The notes under the pieces are model-generated. The model was given only the letters and a program-made list of their open reading frames with translations, searched no databases and was not told the DNA's origin. The position numbers and the translations under genes were made by a program. A DNA stretch of 53,688 nucleotides from Salinarimonas soli (GTDB lineage Bacteria > Pseudomonadota > Alphaproteobacteria > Rhizobiales > Beijerinckiaceae), in NCBI RefSeq assembly GCF_008386575.1, contig NZ_VUOA01000013.1, positions 1 through 53,688 on the forward strand, given 5' to 3'. Shown one piece after another: positions 44,654-52,773 of the stretch. Position 1 is the first letter of the stretch; every line of letters starts with the position of its first letter.

Positions 44654-46216
44654 TCACGACTCGGCCGCGGCCGGCGCGACCGCCGGGCGGCGGAAGCGGA
44701 AGAGCGGCTGGCGCGTGCGGCGCCGGGCCTCGAGATCCTCCTGGAGGAGCCGCGTGGTGATCCGCGCGCCCTCGAAGATCACGGGCAGCCCGGAGCCCGG
44801 ATGCGTGCCCCCGCCGACCAGATAGACGCCGCCGCCGAAGCGGTTGTGCGGGCGGAAATAGAGCATCTGGCCGAGATCGTGCGACAGGTTGAAGGTCGCG
44901 CCCTCGTTGACCCCGAACTCGTCGCGCCAGTCGATTGGCGAGACGATGCGCTCGTAGCGCACCCGGGATTCGAGGTTCTTGAGCCCTAGCGTCTCCAGGC
45001 GCCGGTAGGCCAGCGCCCGGTAGCGGGCCGATTCCGTGGTCCAGTCCGTGGCGCCGCGCAGGTTCGGCACCGGGACGAGGACATAGAGCGCCGTGTGGCC
45101 CTTGGGCGCCATGGTCGGGTCGGTGGCGCCCGCGTGCTGGACGTAGAAGGAGGGGTTGTCGGGGAGGATGCCCTCCCCGATCTCGCGGATGTTGCGCTCG
45201 TAGTCCTGCGCCAGCACGATCGTGTGGTGCTGGAGGTCGCCGACGTCGCCCTCGATGCCGAGATACATCATGAAGGTCGAGCAGGAGAGGCGCGCCTTGT
45301 CGATCTTGGCGTCGGGCCAGCGCCGGCGCTGCGCCTCCGGGATCAGGCGGCGCACCGCATGGCCGAAATCGCCGTTGATCACCACCGCGTCCGCCGCGTG
45401 CCGGTCGCCGCCCGCGATCACGCCCACCGCCTGGTCGCCCTCGTAGAGCACCCGGTCGACGGGGGTGTTGAGGTGGATCGTGACGCCCATGCGCTCGGCG
45501 AGCCGCGCCATGGCCTCCGACACCGCGCCGCAGCCGCCCATGGGGTGAAAGACGCCGTGCTCGTATTCGAGGAAGCTCAGGATCGTGAAGAGGCTCGGGC
45601 ACTGGAAGGGCGACATGCCCAGATATTTCGTCTGGAACGAGAACGACAGGCGCACCCGCGGATCGGCGAAGTAGCGCCGCAGGTCCTCGTCCACGGAGGA
45701 GAGCGGGCGCAGGTGCGAGAGCGCCGCGATCATGGCGGGCGACATCACGCTGTGCGGCTTGCAGAAATCCTGCTGGAGCACGGGCTCGAACTTCGCGAGC
45801 TTCGCCCGGTTGTCGGCAAGGAAGCGGCGCACGTTGCGGGCGTCGGCGGGGGCGATCTTCGCCACCTCGGCCTCGAGCCGCTCGACGTTCGGGGTGGCGA
45901 GGAGCTCGCCCGCGCCCTCGAAGATCAGGTGGTACTGCGGATCGAGCTTTTTCAGCTCGACATGGTCCTCCAGCCGCTCGCCGCAGGCGGCGAAGATCTC
46001 CGACAGGATGCGGGGATAGAGGAAGAAGGTGGGACCGATGTCGAACTTGTAGCCGCCGGGCGCCGTAACGGTCTTGGTGCGCCCGCCGACCGCCGCGTCC
46101 CGCTCGTAGAGATCGACCCGCGCGCCGGCCTGGGCCAGCATCAACGCCGTCGCGAGACCTCCCGGACCGGCGCCGACGATGGCGATGCGGTTGCCGGCGA
46201 GCGTGGTGGACGTCAT
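44654..46216 (-). CDS. CrtI-superfamily carotenoid/squalene desaturase (first copy)
   Basis: A 520-residue FAD-dependent desaturase. The nucleotide site is RIAIVGAGPGGLATALMLAQ followed by DLYERDAAVGGRTKTV, with GGYKFDIGPTFFLYPRILSE just after. Midway is FSFQTKYLGMSPFQCPSLFT, then GVFHPMGGCGAVSEAMARLA, a family block. The C-terminal mark is GGGVYLVGGGTHPGSGLPVI. It opens the minus-strand carotenoid cluster, so squalene or dehydrosqualene desaturation is the likely role, but C40 phytoene cannot be excluded by motifs. ATG at 46216 is supported by the position of the FAD site. Upstream, 46217-46494 is the probable promoter region; no strong site was picked. Confidence 0.88.
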   Translation of the reverse strand: MTSTTLAGNRIAIVGAGPGGLATALMLAQAGARVDLYERDAAVGGRTKTVTAPGGYKFDIGPTFFLYPRILSEIFAACGERLEDHVELKKLDPQYHLIFEGAGELLATPNVERLEAEVAKIAPADARNVRRFLADNRAKLAKFEPVLQQDFCKPHSVMSPAMIAALSHLRPLSSVDEDLRRYFADPRVRLSFSFQTKYLGMSPFQCPSLFTILSFLEYEHGVFHPMGGCGAVSEAMARLAERMGVTIHLNTPVDRVLYEGDQAVGVIAGGDRHAADAVVINGDFGHAVRRLIPEAQRRRWPDAKIDKARLSCSTFMMYLGIEGDVGDLQHHTIVLAQDYERNIREIGEGILPDNPSFYVQHAGATDPTMAPKGHTALYVLVPVPNLRGATDWTTESARYRALAYRRLETLGLKNLESRVRYERIVSPIDWRDEFGVNEGATFNLSHDLGQMLYFRPHNRFGGGVYLVGGGTHPGSGLPVIFEGARITTRLLQEDLEARRRTRQPLFRFRRPAVAPAAAES

Positions 46217-46494
46217 GGGCGAGCCTTCCCTCTTCGTATCGTTGGCCTCGTCGGATCGCGCGGCGTGACCGCGCGCTCCGTCGGGCTCCTCATACGCTCC
46301 GGAGAGGCGAAAGGATCACCCGGCGAGGGCTGCGGGGCGCAGGAGCCCCGCCTCCTGTTGTAGCGCGTGATTGCCCGTGCGGAAGCCCCGTGCGGAGCCG
46401 CAACACAGGATTTAGGGGCCGGAGGGGGGCGGCAAATCGCGCGATTCCCGAGGCGGAGCGCCGGTTCTGCGGCGCTAGGTCGCGACCGGAGCGC

Positions 46495-46845
46495 TCAGCG
46501 CCCGGCGGGCTTCGTCCGCGTCACGAGGCTCGCCACGACGGAGAAGCCGCCGAAGGCGAGGTAGGACCAGTGGACCCGGTCGGCGAAGCCGAAAAGCCAC
46601 GGCGCCGCCATGAGAAAAAGGCCGCCCGCCCCGTCGACCGCGAGGTGGGCCGGCACCGAGAGGACCGGGATCACGCCCCATTCGTAGTCCGTGGCGAAGC
46701 TGTAGGCGAAGGCCGCGACGCCGAAGAACATCAGGAGGAAGCCCTCCGTCCCGCCCGCGAAGCCGAGCGCCCACGGCGTCGCGAAGGCGAGCGCGCCCCA
46801 GACATAGTCGATGATGCCGTGCACCCGGGTGGGAAGGAAGCGCAT
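46495..46845 (-). CDS. SPW-repeat small membrane protein
   Basis: A 116-residue integral membrane protein of the SPW-repeat type, with four helices. The repeat phrase appears twice, HGIIDYVWGALAFATPWALG and HLAVDGAGGLFLMAAPWLFG, each ending in the small-Pro-Trp pattern that gives the family its name. The function of the family is unknown. ATG at 46845 lies six bases after the hydrolase stop, so the two are probably cotranscribed. Confidence 0.82.
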   Translation of the reverse strand: MRFLPTRVHGIIDYVWGALAFATPWALGFAGGTEGFLLMFFGVAAFAYSFATDYEWGVIPVLSVPAHLAVDGAGGLFLMAAPWLFGFADRVHWSYLAFGGFSVVASLVTRTKPAGR

Positions 46846-46851
46846 CGCGGC

Positions 46852-47868
46852 CTATCCGGCGTGGGCGGGCGACGGGGCGTCGCGGCGCGCCGCCGTCGCG
46901 GGCGCGGCCTCGTGCGGGCGCGGGCCCCTGGCGAGCGCCGCGATCCCCTCGGCGATCTCTGGGGTCGCGAAGTGGTGGATCATGTGGCCGAGGCCCGGCA
47001 GGAGCCGGTAGGTGCTGCCGGGGATCGCCCGGTGCATGACGGCCGACTGCTCGCCCGTGGTGACGATGCGGTCCTCGCCTCCCGCCATGATGAGCGTCGG
47101 CACCCGGATCTCGTGGTAGCGGCCCGCGAACTCGGCGGCGCCCGGGATCATGAAGGCCGTGTCCTCGGCGGCGGCGCGGATCTGGATCGGGCGGTAGGCG
47201 AGCGGATGCGGGTACTCGCGCCGGAACGGGGCCGGCACCTCCTGGGGCTCGAAGATCCGGTGCAGCAGGAGCGGCTCGAACGCCGCCGACAGCGAGGGGC
47301 CGACCGTGTAGCGGAAAAGGTCGCCGGGGCCTGGGATGGCGGCGAGCGAGAACAGGGCCACGTCGGTGCGCGGCGTCGGGAAGAAATAGCCCGAGAGCAG
47401 CACCAGCGCGCCGAGCGCCTCGGGCCGCGTCACGGCGAGCACGGCCGCCGTGAGCGCGCCCCAGGAATGGCCGACGACCACCGGGCGCTCCACGCCGAGC
47501 ATGCGTAGCGCGTCCGCCACGAGGGCGGCCTGGGCCCGCGCCGTCCACATCGTCAGCCGCGGGCGGCTGGTATGGCCGAAGCCGGGCCGGTCGAGGACGA
47601 TCACCCGGTGATCCCGGGCCAGCGCGTCGAGAAGGCCGCTCGACTCGATGTCCTCGATCGTGGCGCCGTTGCCGTGCAGGATCACCACGGGCGGCGCGGC
47701 CGGGTCGCCGCGCTCCAGCACGTGCAGGCGCACGCCGTCGACGCGCAGGAAGCGGCCCTTGGGCGGGTTGGCCCGCTCGGCCGCCTTCGCCTGGGCCCGG
47801 CGCCAGAGCGCCACAGCCGCGAGGGCGGCGCCGGCCGCGAGGGCCGCGGTCGTACGACGGCTGGTCAT
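46852..47868 (-). CDS. Alpha/beta-fold hydrolase
   Basis: A 338-residue alpha/beta hydrolase. An N-terminal hydrophobic stretch (TAALAAGAALAAVALW) suggests membrane anchoring or export. The oxyanion region HGNGATIEDIESSGLLDALA is followed by RVIVLDRPGFGHTS. The nucleophile elbow is GHSWG, with Ser as catalytic residue, and the late GLGHMIHHFATPEIAEGI supplies the His. The expected Asp is in LIMAGGEDRIV. Substrate is unknown; haloalkane, epoxide and ester hydrolases share this layout. A proline/alanine tail closes the protein. It precedes the SPW gene on the same strand and is divergent from the large hybrid kinase. Confidence 0.9.
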   Translation of the reverse strand: MTSRRTTAALAAGAALAAVALWRRAQAKAAERANPPKGRFLRVDGVRLHVLERGDPAAPPVVILHGNGATIEDIESSGLLDALARDHRVIVLDRPGFGHTSRPRLTMWTARAQAALVADALRMLGVERPVVVGHSWGALTAAVLAVTRPEALGALVLLSGYFFPTPRTDVALFSLAAIPGPGDLFRYTVGPSLSAAFEPLLLHRIFEPQEVPAPFRREYPHPLAYRPIQIRAAAEDTAFMIPGAAEFAGRYHEIRVPTLIMAGGEDRIVTTGEQSAVMHRAIPGSTYRLLPGLGHMIHHFATPEIAEGIAALARGPRPHEAAPATAARRDAPSPAHAG

Positions 47869-47931
47869 GGCATCTCCTTGTGGTCAGGCTGACCAACGGA
47901 GCCCGCAGCAAGGGGTTCCGGGAGAGGACCG

Positions 47932-48022
47932 CCCGAAACGCCGCAGGATTTCAGCTAGAGGATGCGCTTGAGATCGGCTGCGCCATCCGGATCGCTGGGA
48001 CCCGAAACGCCGCAGGATTTCA
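47932..48022. repeat. 22-bp perfect direct repeat upstream of the hybrid kinase
   Basis: The block CCCGAAACGCCGCAGG followed by ATTTCA occurs at 47932-47953 and again at 48001-48022, exactly the same over 22 bases. The start-to-start distance is 69 bases. Both copies lie in the 220-base gap between the hydrolase start and the hybrid kinase start, the second 67 bases ahead of the kinase. Two copies only, so this is not an array. It may be a paired regulatory site or a short genomic repeat. Confidence 0.6.
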
Positions 48023-48088
48023 CCCGACCTTTCCCAAGACCCGCCGGGTTCGCTAAGGTCAGGGCCGGTTTCGTGCGCGGGTGGCGTC

Positions 48089-51000
48089 ATGGTCGCGGGC
48101 TGGACGGTCGTCCTCTCGGCCCTTCTCTATCTCTGCTTCCTCTTCACCGTCGCCCATTGGGGCGACCGGTCGGGGCGCGGGCTCATGGCGGGGCGCGGGC
48201 GCGCCACGATCTACGCCCTCGCGCTCGCGGTCTATTGCACGTCCTGGACGTTCTTCGGCTCGGTGGGCCTCGCGGCGCGCTCGGGGCTCGACTTCCTGAC
48301 GATCTATATCGGCCCGATCCTCGTGGTGGGCTTCGGGCACGCCCTCGTGGCGCGCGTGGTGCGCATCGCGAAATCCCAGAACATCACCTCGATCGCCGAC
48401 TTCGTGGCGGCGCGCTACGGCAAGAGCGAGCGGGTCGCGGCGGTGGTGAGCCTCATCGCGGTCATGGGGGCGGTGCCCTACATCGCCCTCCAGCTCAAGG
48501 CGGTGGCGGCGTCGCTCGGCGTGTTCCTCACCGCCACCGACGGGCGGATCATCACCACCATGCCCGTCTTCGGCGACCTCGCCCTCGTGGTGGCGATCGT
48601 GCTCGCGGGCTTCGCGGTGGCCTTCGGCACCCGGCACACCGACGCCACCGAGCACCAGGACGGCCTCATGGTCGCCATCTCGCTGGAATCGGTGGTGAAG
48701 CTCGTCGCGTTCCTGCTGGTGGGCTTCTACGTCCTGGCCTGGATGGCGGGAGCCGAGAGCGGGATCCTGGAGCGCATCGACGCCCGCGCCGTCATGCGCC
48801 AGATCGTGGACCAGACCTCGGAATTCGGCACCTTCCTGACGCTCACCCTGCTCGCCGCCTTCGCGGCCCTGCTCCTGCCGCGCCAGTTCCACATGGCGGT
48901 GGTCGAGAACCGCTCCATCGACGACGTGCGCCGCATCGCGTGGCTGTTCCCGCTCTATCTCGTCCTCATCAACGTCTTCGTCGTGCCACTCGCGGTGGCG
49001 GGGTCGGCGGTCTTCGCCGAGGGGCAGATCGACCGGGACATGACTGTGCTAGCCCTGCCGCTCCATGCGGGCGCGGGGTGGATCGCGCTCGCGGCCTTCC
49101 TCGGCGGGCTCTCGGCCGCCACCGCCATGGTGATCGTGGAATCGGTGGCGGTCGCCATCATGATCTCGAACCACCTCGTGATGCCGCTCCTCCTGCGGCG
49201 CGGCCTTGCGGCGAACGCCGCCGTCGGCGCGCGGGACGCCGCGCCGAGCGACCTCGGCCATGTCGTGCTGGGCGTGCGCCGGGTCGCGATCGCCGTGGTG
49301 CTGCTGCTGGCCTACGCCTATTACCGGGTGGCGGGCGACGCCGCGCTCGCGGCGATCGGGCTTCTGTCCTTCGCGGCCATCGCGCAGATCGCCCCGGCCT
49401 TCCTCGGCGCCCTGTTCTGGAGCCGGGGCACGGCGCGGGGCGCGACCGCGGGGCTGGTGGTGGGCTTCCTGGTCTGGGCCTACACGCTCCTCCTGCCGAG
49501 CGTCGCCTGGGATCACGCCACCTGGTCCGACTTCATGGCGGGGGGGCCGTTCGGGCTCGCCTTCCTGAAGCCCACCTCGCTGCTCGGCGTCGAGCTGCCC
49601 CAGCTCACCCACGGCGTGGTCTGGAGCCTTGCCCTCAACGCCCTCGCCTTCGTGACGCTCTCGCTCACGCGGCCCGCCAACAACCTGGAGCGCCTCCAGG
49701 CCGCCGCCTTCATCGGCGACGACGCCCCCGCCATCGCCCCCTCCTTCCGCCTCTTCCGGGCGAGCGTCGCGGTGGGGGATCTGCGGGCCACCGTGGCGCG
49801 CTATCTCGGCGAGGAGCGCACCAACCGCTCGTTCGAGAGCTTCGCGACGAGCCGGGGCCTCGCCCTGTCGCCGAAGGCCGAGGCCGACATCCACCTCCTG
49901 CGCTATGCCGAGCACCTGCTCGCCTCGGCCATCGGCGCGGCCTCCTCGCGGCTCGCCCTGTCGCTGCTGCTCAGCCGGCGCAACGTCTCGACCAAGGCGG
50001 CCCTGAAGCTCCTCGACGACGCCTCGGCCGCGATCCAGTATTCCCGCGACCTGCTCCAGCACGCCCTCGACCATGCCCGCCAGGGCATCACGGTTCTCGA
50101 CCGGGACCTGCACCTGCTCGCCTGGAACCGCGCCTTCATCGACCTCTACGAGCTGCCGCCCGAGCTCGTGCGGGTCGGCGTCGGCCTCGACGAGATCATC
50201 CGCTTCAACGCCGAGCGCGGGTCCTACGGGCCGGGCGAGGCGAGCGAGCTCGCCGCCGCCCGGGTGGAAAGCTTCATCCACGACCGCGAGCCCGTGCGCA
50301 TCCGCCTGCACCCCGCCGCCCGGACCATCGAGGTGCGCACCAACACGCTGCCAGGCGGGGGCTACGTCACCACCTACACCGACGTCACAGACATCGTGGC
50401 CGAGGAGGAGGCCCGCGAGCGCGCCAACGAGGAGCTGGAGCGCCGGGTCCGCGAGCGCACCGAGGAGCTGACCCTCCTCAACGCCGCGCTCACCCGCGCC
50501 AAGGCCGAGGCGGACGAGGCGAACGTCTCCAAGACGCGCTTCCTCGCGGCGGCGAGCCACGACATCCTCCAGCCTCTCAACGCCGCCCGCCTCTACGCCA
50601 CCTCGCTCGTCGAGCGCGACCGGGGCACGGGCGACGCCGCGCTCGCCGAGAACGTGGACGCCTCGCTCGACGCCGTGGAGGAGATCCTCACCACGCTCCT
50701 CGACATCTCGCGGATGGACACGGGCGCCCTCAAGCCGCAATGGTCGAGCTTCCGCCTCGACGAGATGTTCCGCCAGCTCCAGCGCGAGTTCGAGCCCGTG
50801 GCGCGGGAGAAGGGCCTGCGGCTGCGCTTCGTCACGCCCTCGCTCACCATCCGCTCGGACCGGCGCCTGCTGCGCCGCCTCCTCCAGAACCTCGTCTCCA
50901 ACGCCATCAAGTACACGCCCTCGGGCAAGGTGCTCGTGGGCGCGCGCCGGCGCGGGGGCACGCTTCGCCTGGAGGTGCGCGACACGGGGCTCGGCATCCC

Positions 51001-51628
51001 GCCCTCGAAGCAGCGCCTGGTGTTCCGCGAGTTCCAGCGCCTCGACCAGGGGGCGCGGGTGGCCCGGGGCCTAGGCCTCGGCCTCTCCATCGTGGAGCGC
51101 ATCGCCCGGGTGCTCGCCCATCCGCTCGCCCTCGCCTCGCAGCCCGGACGGGGCTCCACCTTCTCGGTCGAGATGCCGGTGACGGCGCCCGTGGCGGCCC
51201 GCGCCGTGAAGGACGAGGGCCGCTCCGGGGTCATGGCGCCGCTCGCCGGCCTCACCGTGCTCGCCATCGACAACGAGCCCGCCATCCTCGACGGGATGCG
51301 CACGCTGCTGACGGGCTGGGGCTGCACGGTGGCGACCGCCTCATCGGCCGCGGAGGCCTGCGCCGAGATCGCCGGGGGTCCCGTCCCCGCGGTCCTCATC
51401 GCCGACTACCACCTCGACGAGGGCGCCAACGGCCTCGACGCCATCGCCGCCGTGCGGGCCGCCATGGGGGGCGGCGTGCCCGCCGTGCTCCTGACCGCCG
51501 ACCGCACCCCCGCCGTGCGCGAGGAGGCTTCCGCGCGGGGCGTCCACGTGCTGAACAAGCCCCTCAAGCCCGCCGCCCTGCGGGCGCTGCTGGCGCAATG
51601 GCGGGCGACCCGCATGGCGGCCGAGTGA
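48089..51628 (+). CDS. Sodium/solute-symporter-type hybrid sensor kinase
   Basis: A 1179-residue multi-domain sensor. Residues 1 to about 520 form a polytopic domain of the sodium:solute symporter fold, with segments such as ALAVYCTSWTFFGSVGLAAR, FLTIYIGPILVVGFG and GGLSAATAMVIVESVAVAIM. A PAS-like domain follows at about 655-790 (HARQGITVLDRDLHLLAWNR). A coiled-coil link precedes the HisKA dimer with phosphoacceptor His824 in AASHDILQPLNAARLYATSL. The ATPase has N box NLVSNAIKYT and GLGLGLSIVERIA. A C-terminal receiver starts at LTVLAIDNEPAILDGM, with phosphoacceptor Asp1106 in IADYHLD and Lys in LNKPLKP. CbrA/NahK-like kinases share this plan; the ligand is unknown. ATG at 48089 is near the end of the second direct repeat. 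Confidence 0.93.
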   Translation: MVAGWTVVLSALLYLCFLFTVAHWGDRSGRGLMAGRGRATIYALALAVYCTSWTFFGSVGLAARSGLDFLTIYIGPILVVGFGHALVARVVRIAKSQNITSIADFVAARYGKSERVAAVVSLIAVMGAVPYIALQLKAVAASLGVFLTATDGRIITTMPVFGDLALVVAIVLAGFAVAFGTRHTDATEHQDGLMVAISLESVVKLVAFLLVGFYVLAWMAGAESGILERIDARAVMRQIVDQTSEFGTFLTLTLLAAFAALLLPRQFHMAVVENRSIDDVRRIAWLFPLYLVLINVFVVPLAVAGSAVFAEGQIDRDMTVLALPLHAGAGWIALAAFLGGLSAATAMVIVESVAVAIMISNHLVMPLLLRRGLAANAAVGARDAAPSDLGHVVLGVRRVAIAVVLLLAYAYYRVAGDAALAAIGLLSFAAIAQIAPAFLGALFWSRGTARGATAGLVVGFLVWAYTLLLPSVAWDHATWSDFMAGGPFGLAFLKPTSLLGVELPQLTHGVVWSLALNALAFVTLSLTRPANNLERLQAAAFIGDDAPAIAPSFRLFRASVAVGDLRATVARYLGEERTNRSFESFATSRGLALSPKAEADIHLLRYAEHLLASAIGAASSRLALSLLLSRRNVSTKAALKLLDDASAAIQYSRDLLQHALDHARQGITVLDRDLHLLAWNRAFIDLYELPPELVRVGVGLDEIIRFNAERGSYGPGEASELAAARVESFIHDREPVRIRLHPAARTIEVRTNTLPGGGYVTTYTDVTDIVAEEEARERANEELERRVRERTEELTLLNAALTRAKAEADEANVSKTRFLAAASHDILQPLNAARLYATSLVERDRGTGDAALAENVDASLDAVEEILTTLLDISRMDTGALKPQWSSFRLDEMFRQLQREFEPVAREKGLRLRFVTPSLTIRSDRRLLRRLLQNLVSNAIKYTPSGKVLVGARRRGGTLRLEVRDTGLGIPPSKQRLVFREFQRLDQGARVARGLGLGLSIVERIARVLAHPLALASQPGRGSTFSVEMPVTAPVAARAVKDEGRSGVMAPLAGLTVLAIDNEPAILDGMRTLLTGWGCTVATASSAAEACAEIAGGPVPAVLIADYHLDEGANGLDAIAAVRAAMGGGVPAVLLTADRTPAVREEASARGVHVLNKPLKPAALRALLAQWRATRMAAE

Positions 51629-51667
51629 GGGGGGCGCGGAGGCCGCTGATCCGACCCTCCCCCCCGT

Positions 51668-52094
51668 CCTGAGAGGCTGGCCCATAAGTGCGGCCGACCC
51701 ACCACCCTCGTCCTGAGAGGCTGGCTCATAAGTACGGCCCACCCTCCGTCCTCGTCCTGAGGTGTGAGCGGAGCGAGCCTCGAAGGGCGTTCCAGGGATC
51801 TCCGAACGGCCGTGGCAGAGGTCGTGCGTGCTTCGAGGCTCGCTCCGCTCGCACCTCAGCATGAGGACAAGAGCATCCCCTTTTGGGTCAGCCTCTGAGG
51901 TGCGACCCCGGACTCGATCCGGGGGAGCCTCGAAGGGCGCTCCAGGGATCACAGGACGGCCGTGGCAGCGGGGTGCGTGCTTCGAGACGCCCGCCGGCGC
52001 GGGCTCCCGGGCATGAGGGGCGATCCCTGGATTCCCGTGGTACCCCCTCACCCGGGGCACTTCGTGCATCCCTCTCCCCATGGAGAAGGGGAGG
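51668..52094. repeat. Nested family-1 repeats with a family-3 unit
   Basis: The gap 51629-52121 is all repeats. A left end (51668-51712, AGGCTGGCCCATAAG onwards) is broken at CTGAG, a complete element is inserted (see next entry), and the broken copy resumes at 51895 with GTGCGACCCCGGACTCGATC to about 52020. A family-3 unit in inverted orientation follows (52041-52094, CCCCCTCACCCGGGGC, ACTTCGTGCATCCCTCT). The bases at 51712-51900 are close to the copy at 10246. No gene is seen here. Confidence 0.8.
51718..51894 (+). mobile_element. Full-length family-1 element inserted into another copy
   Basis: This 177-base copy begins AGGCTGGCTCATAAG and ends GGGTCAGCCT; the terminal octamers AGGCTGGC and GTCAGCCT are inverted repeats at 7 of 8 positions. 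It is flanked on both sides by CTGAG (51713-51717 and 51895-51899). Removing it together with one CTGAG restores the usual unbroken sequence of a family-1 copy (CTCGTCCTGAGGTGCG), so this is direct evidence that the element moves or has moved, with a 5-bp target duplication. Confidence 0.7.
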
Positions 52095-52121
52095 TCCGGC
52101 AGGCGGTCCGCCCCGTCCGCC

Positions 52122-52589
52122 TCAGCTCGGGCTCGGATCCGGAGCGACGTCCACCGTATCCCCCTCCCCCTCCGCGGGCGGCGGGACGGCGGCGAGGCCG
52201 GGCGCCCGGCGGACCGCCGCGGCGGCCGGGCGGCTCGCGAGGAGGAGGCGCACGGCCTGGACCACCTGGAGCGGGAGATAGGGCTTGTCGAAATACACGC
52301 TCGCGGGCACGCGCCGGGGCACGCCGGGCGCGTAGGCCGAGGCGTAGATCACGGGGCGGTCGGGGTAGAGGCCGCGGAAGGCGATCGCCACGTCCCACCC
52401 GTTCGCGCCGCCGCCGAGGAGGATGTCGGTGAAGAGGAGGTCGATCTCGGGATGGGCCGCCATCCGCTCGATCGCGTCGGGCGCCGACGTCGCCTCGATC
52501 ACGACGAAACCCGAATCGCGCAGCTCCCCCGCGATCAGCTCGCGCAGCAGGGGCTCGTCCTCGACGACCAGGATGCAGGCTTCGGCCAT
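52122..52589 (-). CDS. Single-domain response regulator
   Basis: A 155-residue receiver-only protein. The acidic pair is in ILVVEDEPLLRELIAGELRD, the phosphoacceptor Asp is in IDLLFTDILLGGGANGWDVA, and the Lys of the active site is in VYFDKPYLPLQVVQ. A proline/alanine-rich tail follows instead of an output domain. Such regulators pass phosphate on to phosphotransferases or partner proteins, and this one might serve the hybrid kinase 500 bases away, though they are on opposite strands. It is divergent from the universal stress protein across a 184-base gap with a palindrome. ATG at 52589 (MAEACILVV) fits. Confidence 0.93.
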   Translation of the reverse strand: MAEACILVVEDEPLLRELIAGELRDSGFVVIEATSAPDAIERMAAHPEIDLLFTDILLGGGANGWDVAIAFRGLYPDRPVIYASAYAPGVPRRVPASVYFDKPYLPLQVVQAVRLLLASRPAAAAVRRAPGLAAVPPPAEGEGDTVDVAPDPSPS

Positions 52590-52643
52590 GTCGCTCGCTT
52601 CGTGCGCCGCAGGGCTTTCCGTTCGGTCAGGGCCTTTAGCTCA

Positions 52644-52671
52644 AATTGTCAGTGTCGACAAACCGACAATT
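52644..52671. promoter_or_regulatory. Palindromic site between response regulator and stress-protein genes
   Basis: AATTGTC (52644-52650) and GACAATT (52665-52671) are perfect arms 14 bases apart. The spacer holds the self-complementary TGTCGACA (52653-52660), so the TGTC/GACA half-site occurs four times. It lies 55 bases upstream of the response regulator and 103 upstream of the stress protein, in AT-rich sequence. It looks like an operator for a dimeric regulator controlling either or both. Confidence 0.55.
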
Positions 52672-52773
52672 CGACGGAGCACCCTTCCATCCACGGGCGT
52701 TGACCCGGCGCAAGGCGGGAGCGCACCCTGCGGGGCAGGCTCGGACCCCCGCTCGGCCGATGGAGGGATCGCC

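Noticed and set aside
44654-46216. C40 phytoene desaturase (crtI) as a firm name for the first desaturase.
   Set aside because: No crtB, crtY or other C40 genes accompany it, and squalene genes do. The broader family name is safer.
47932-48022. Possible start of a CRISPR or tandem array.
   Set aside because: Only two copies, with 47 bases between them and no third.
49049-50740. A 563-codon open frame opposite the hybrid kinase.
   Set aside because: It is an antisense shadow without domain signals.
51668-52094. Possible CRISPR array in the repeat-rich gap.
   Set aside because: The repeats are 100-190 bases long, self-complementary, and not evenly spaced with unique spacers. No cas gene is seen in the window.
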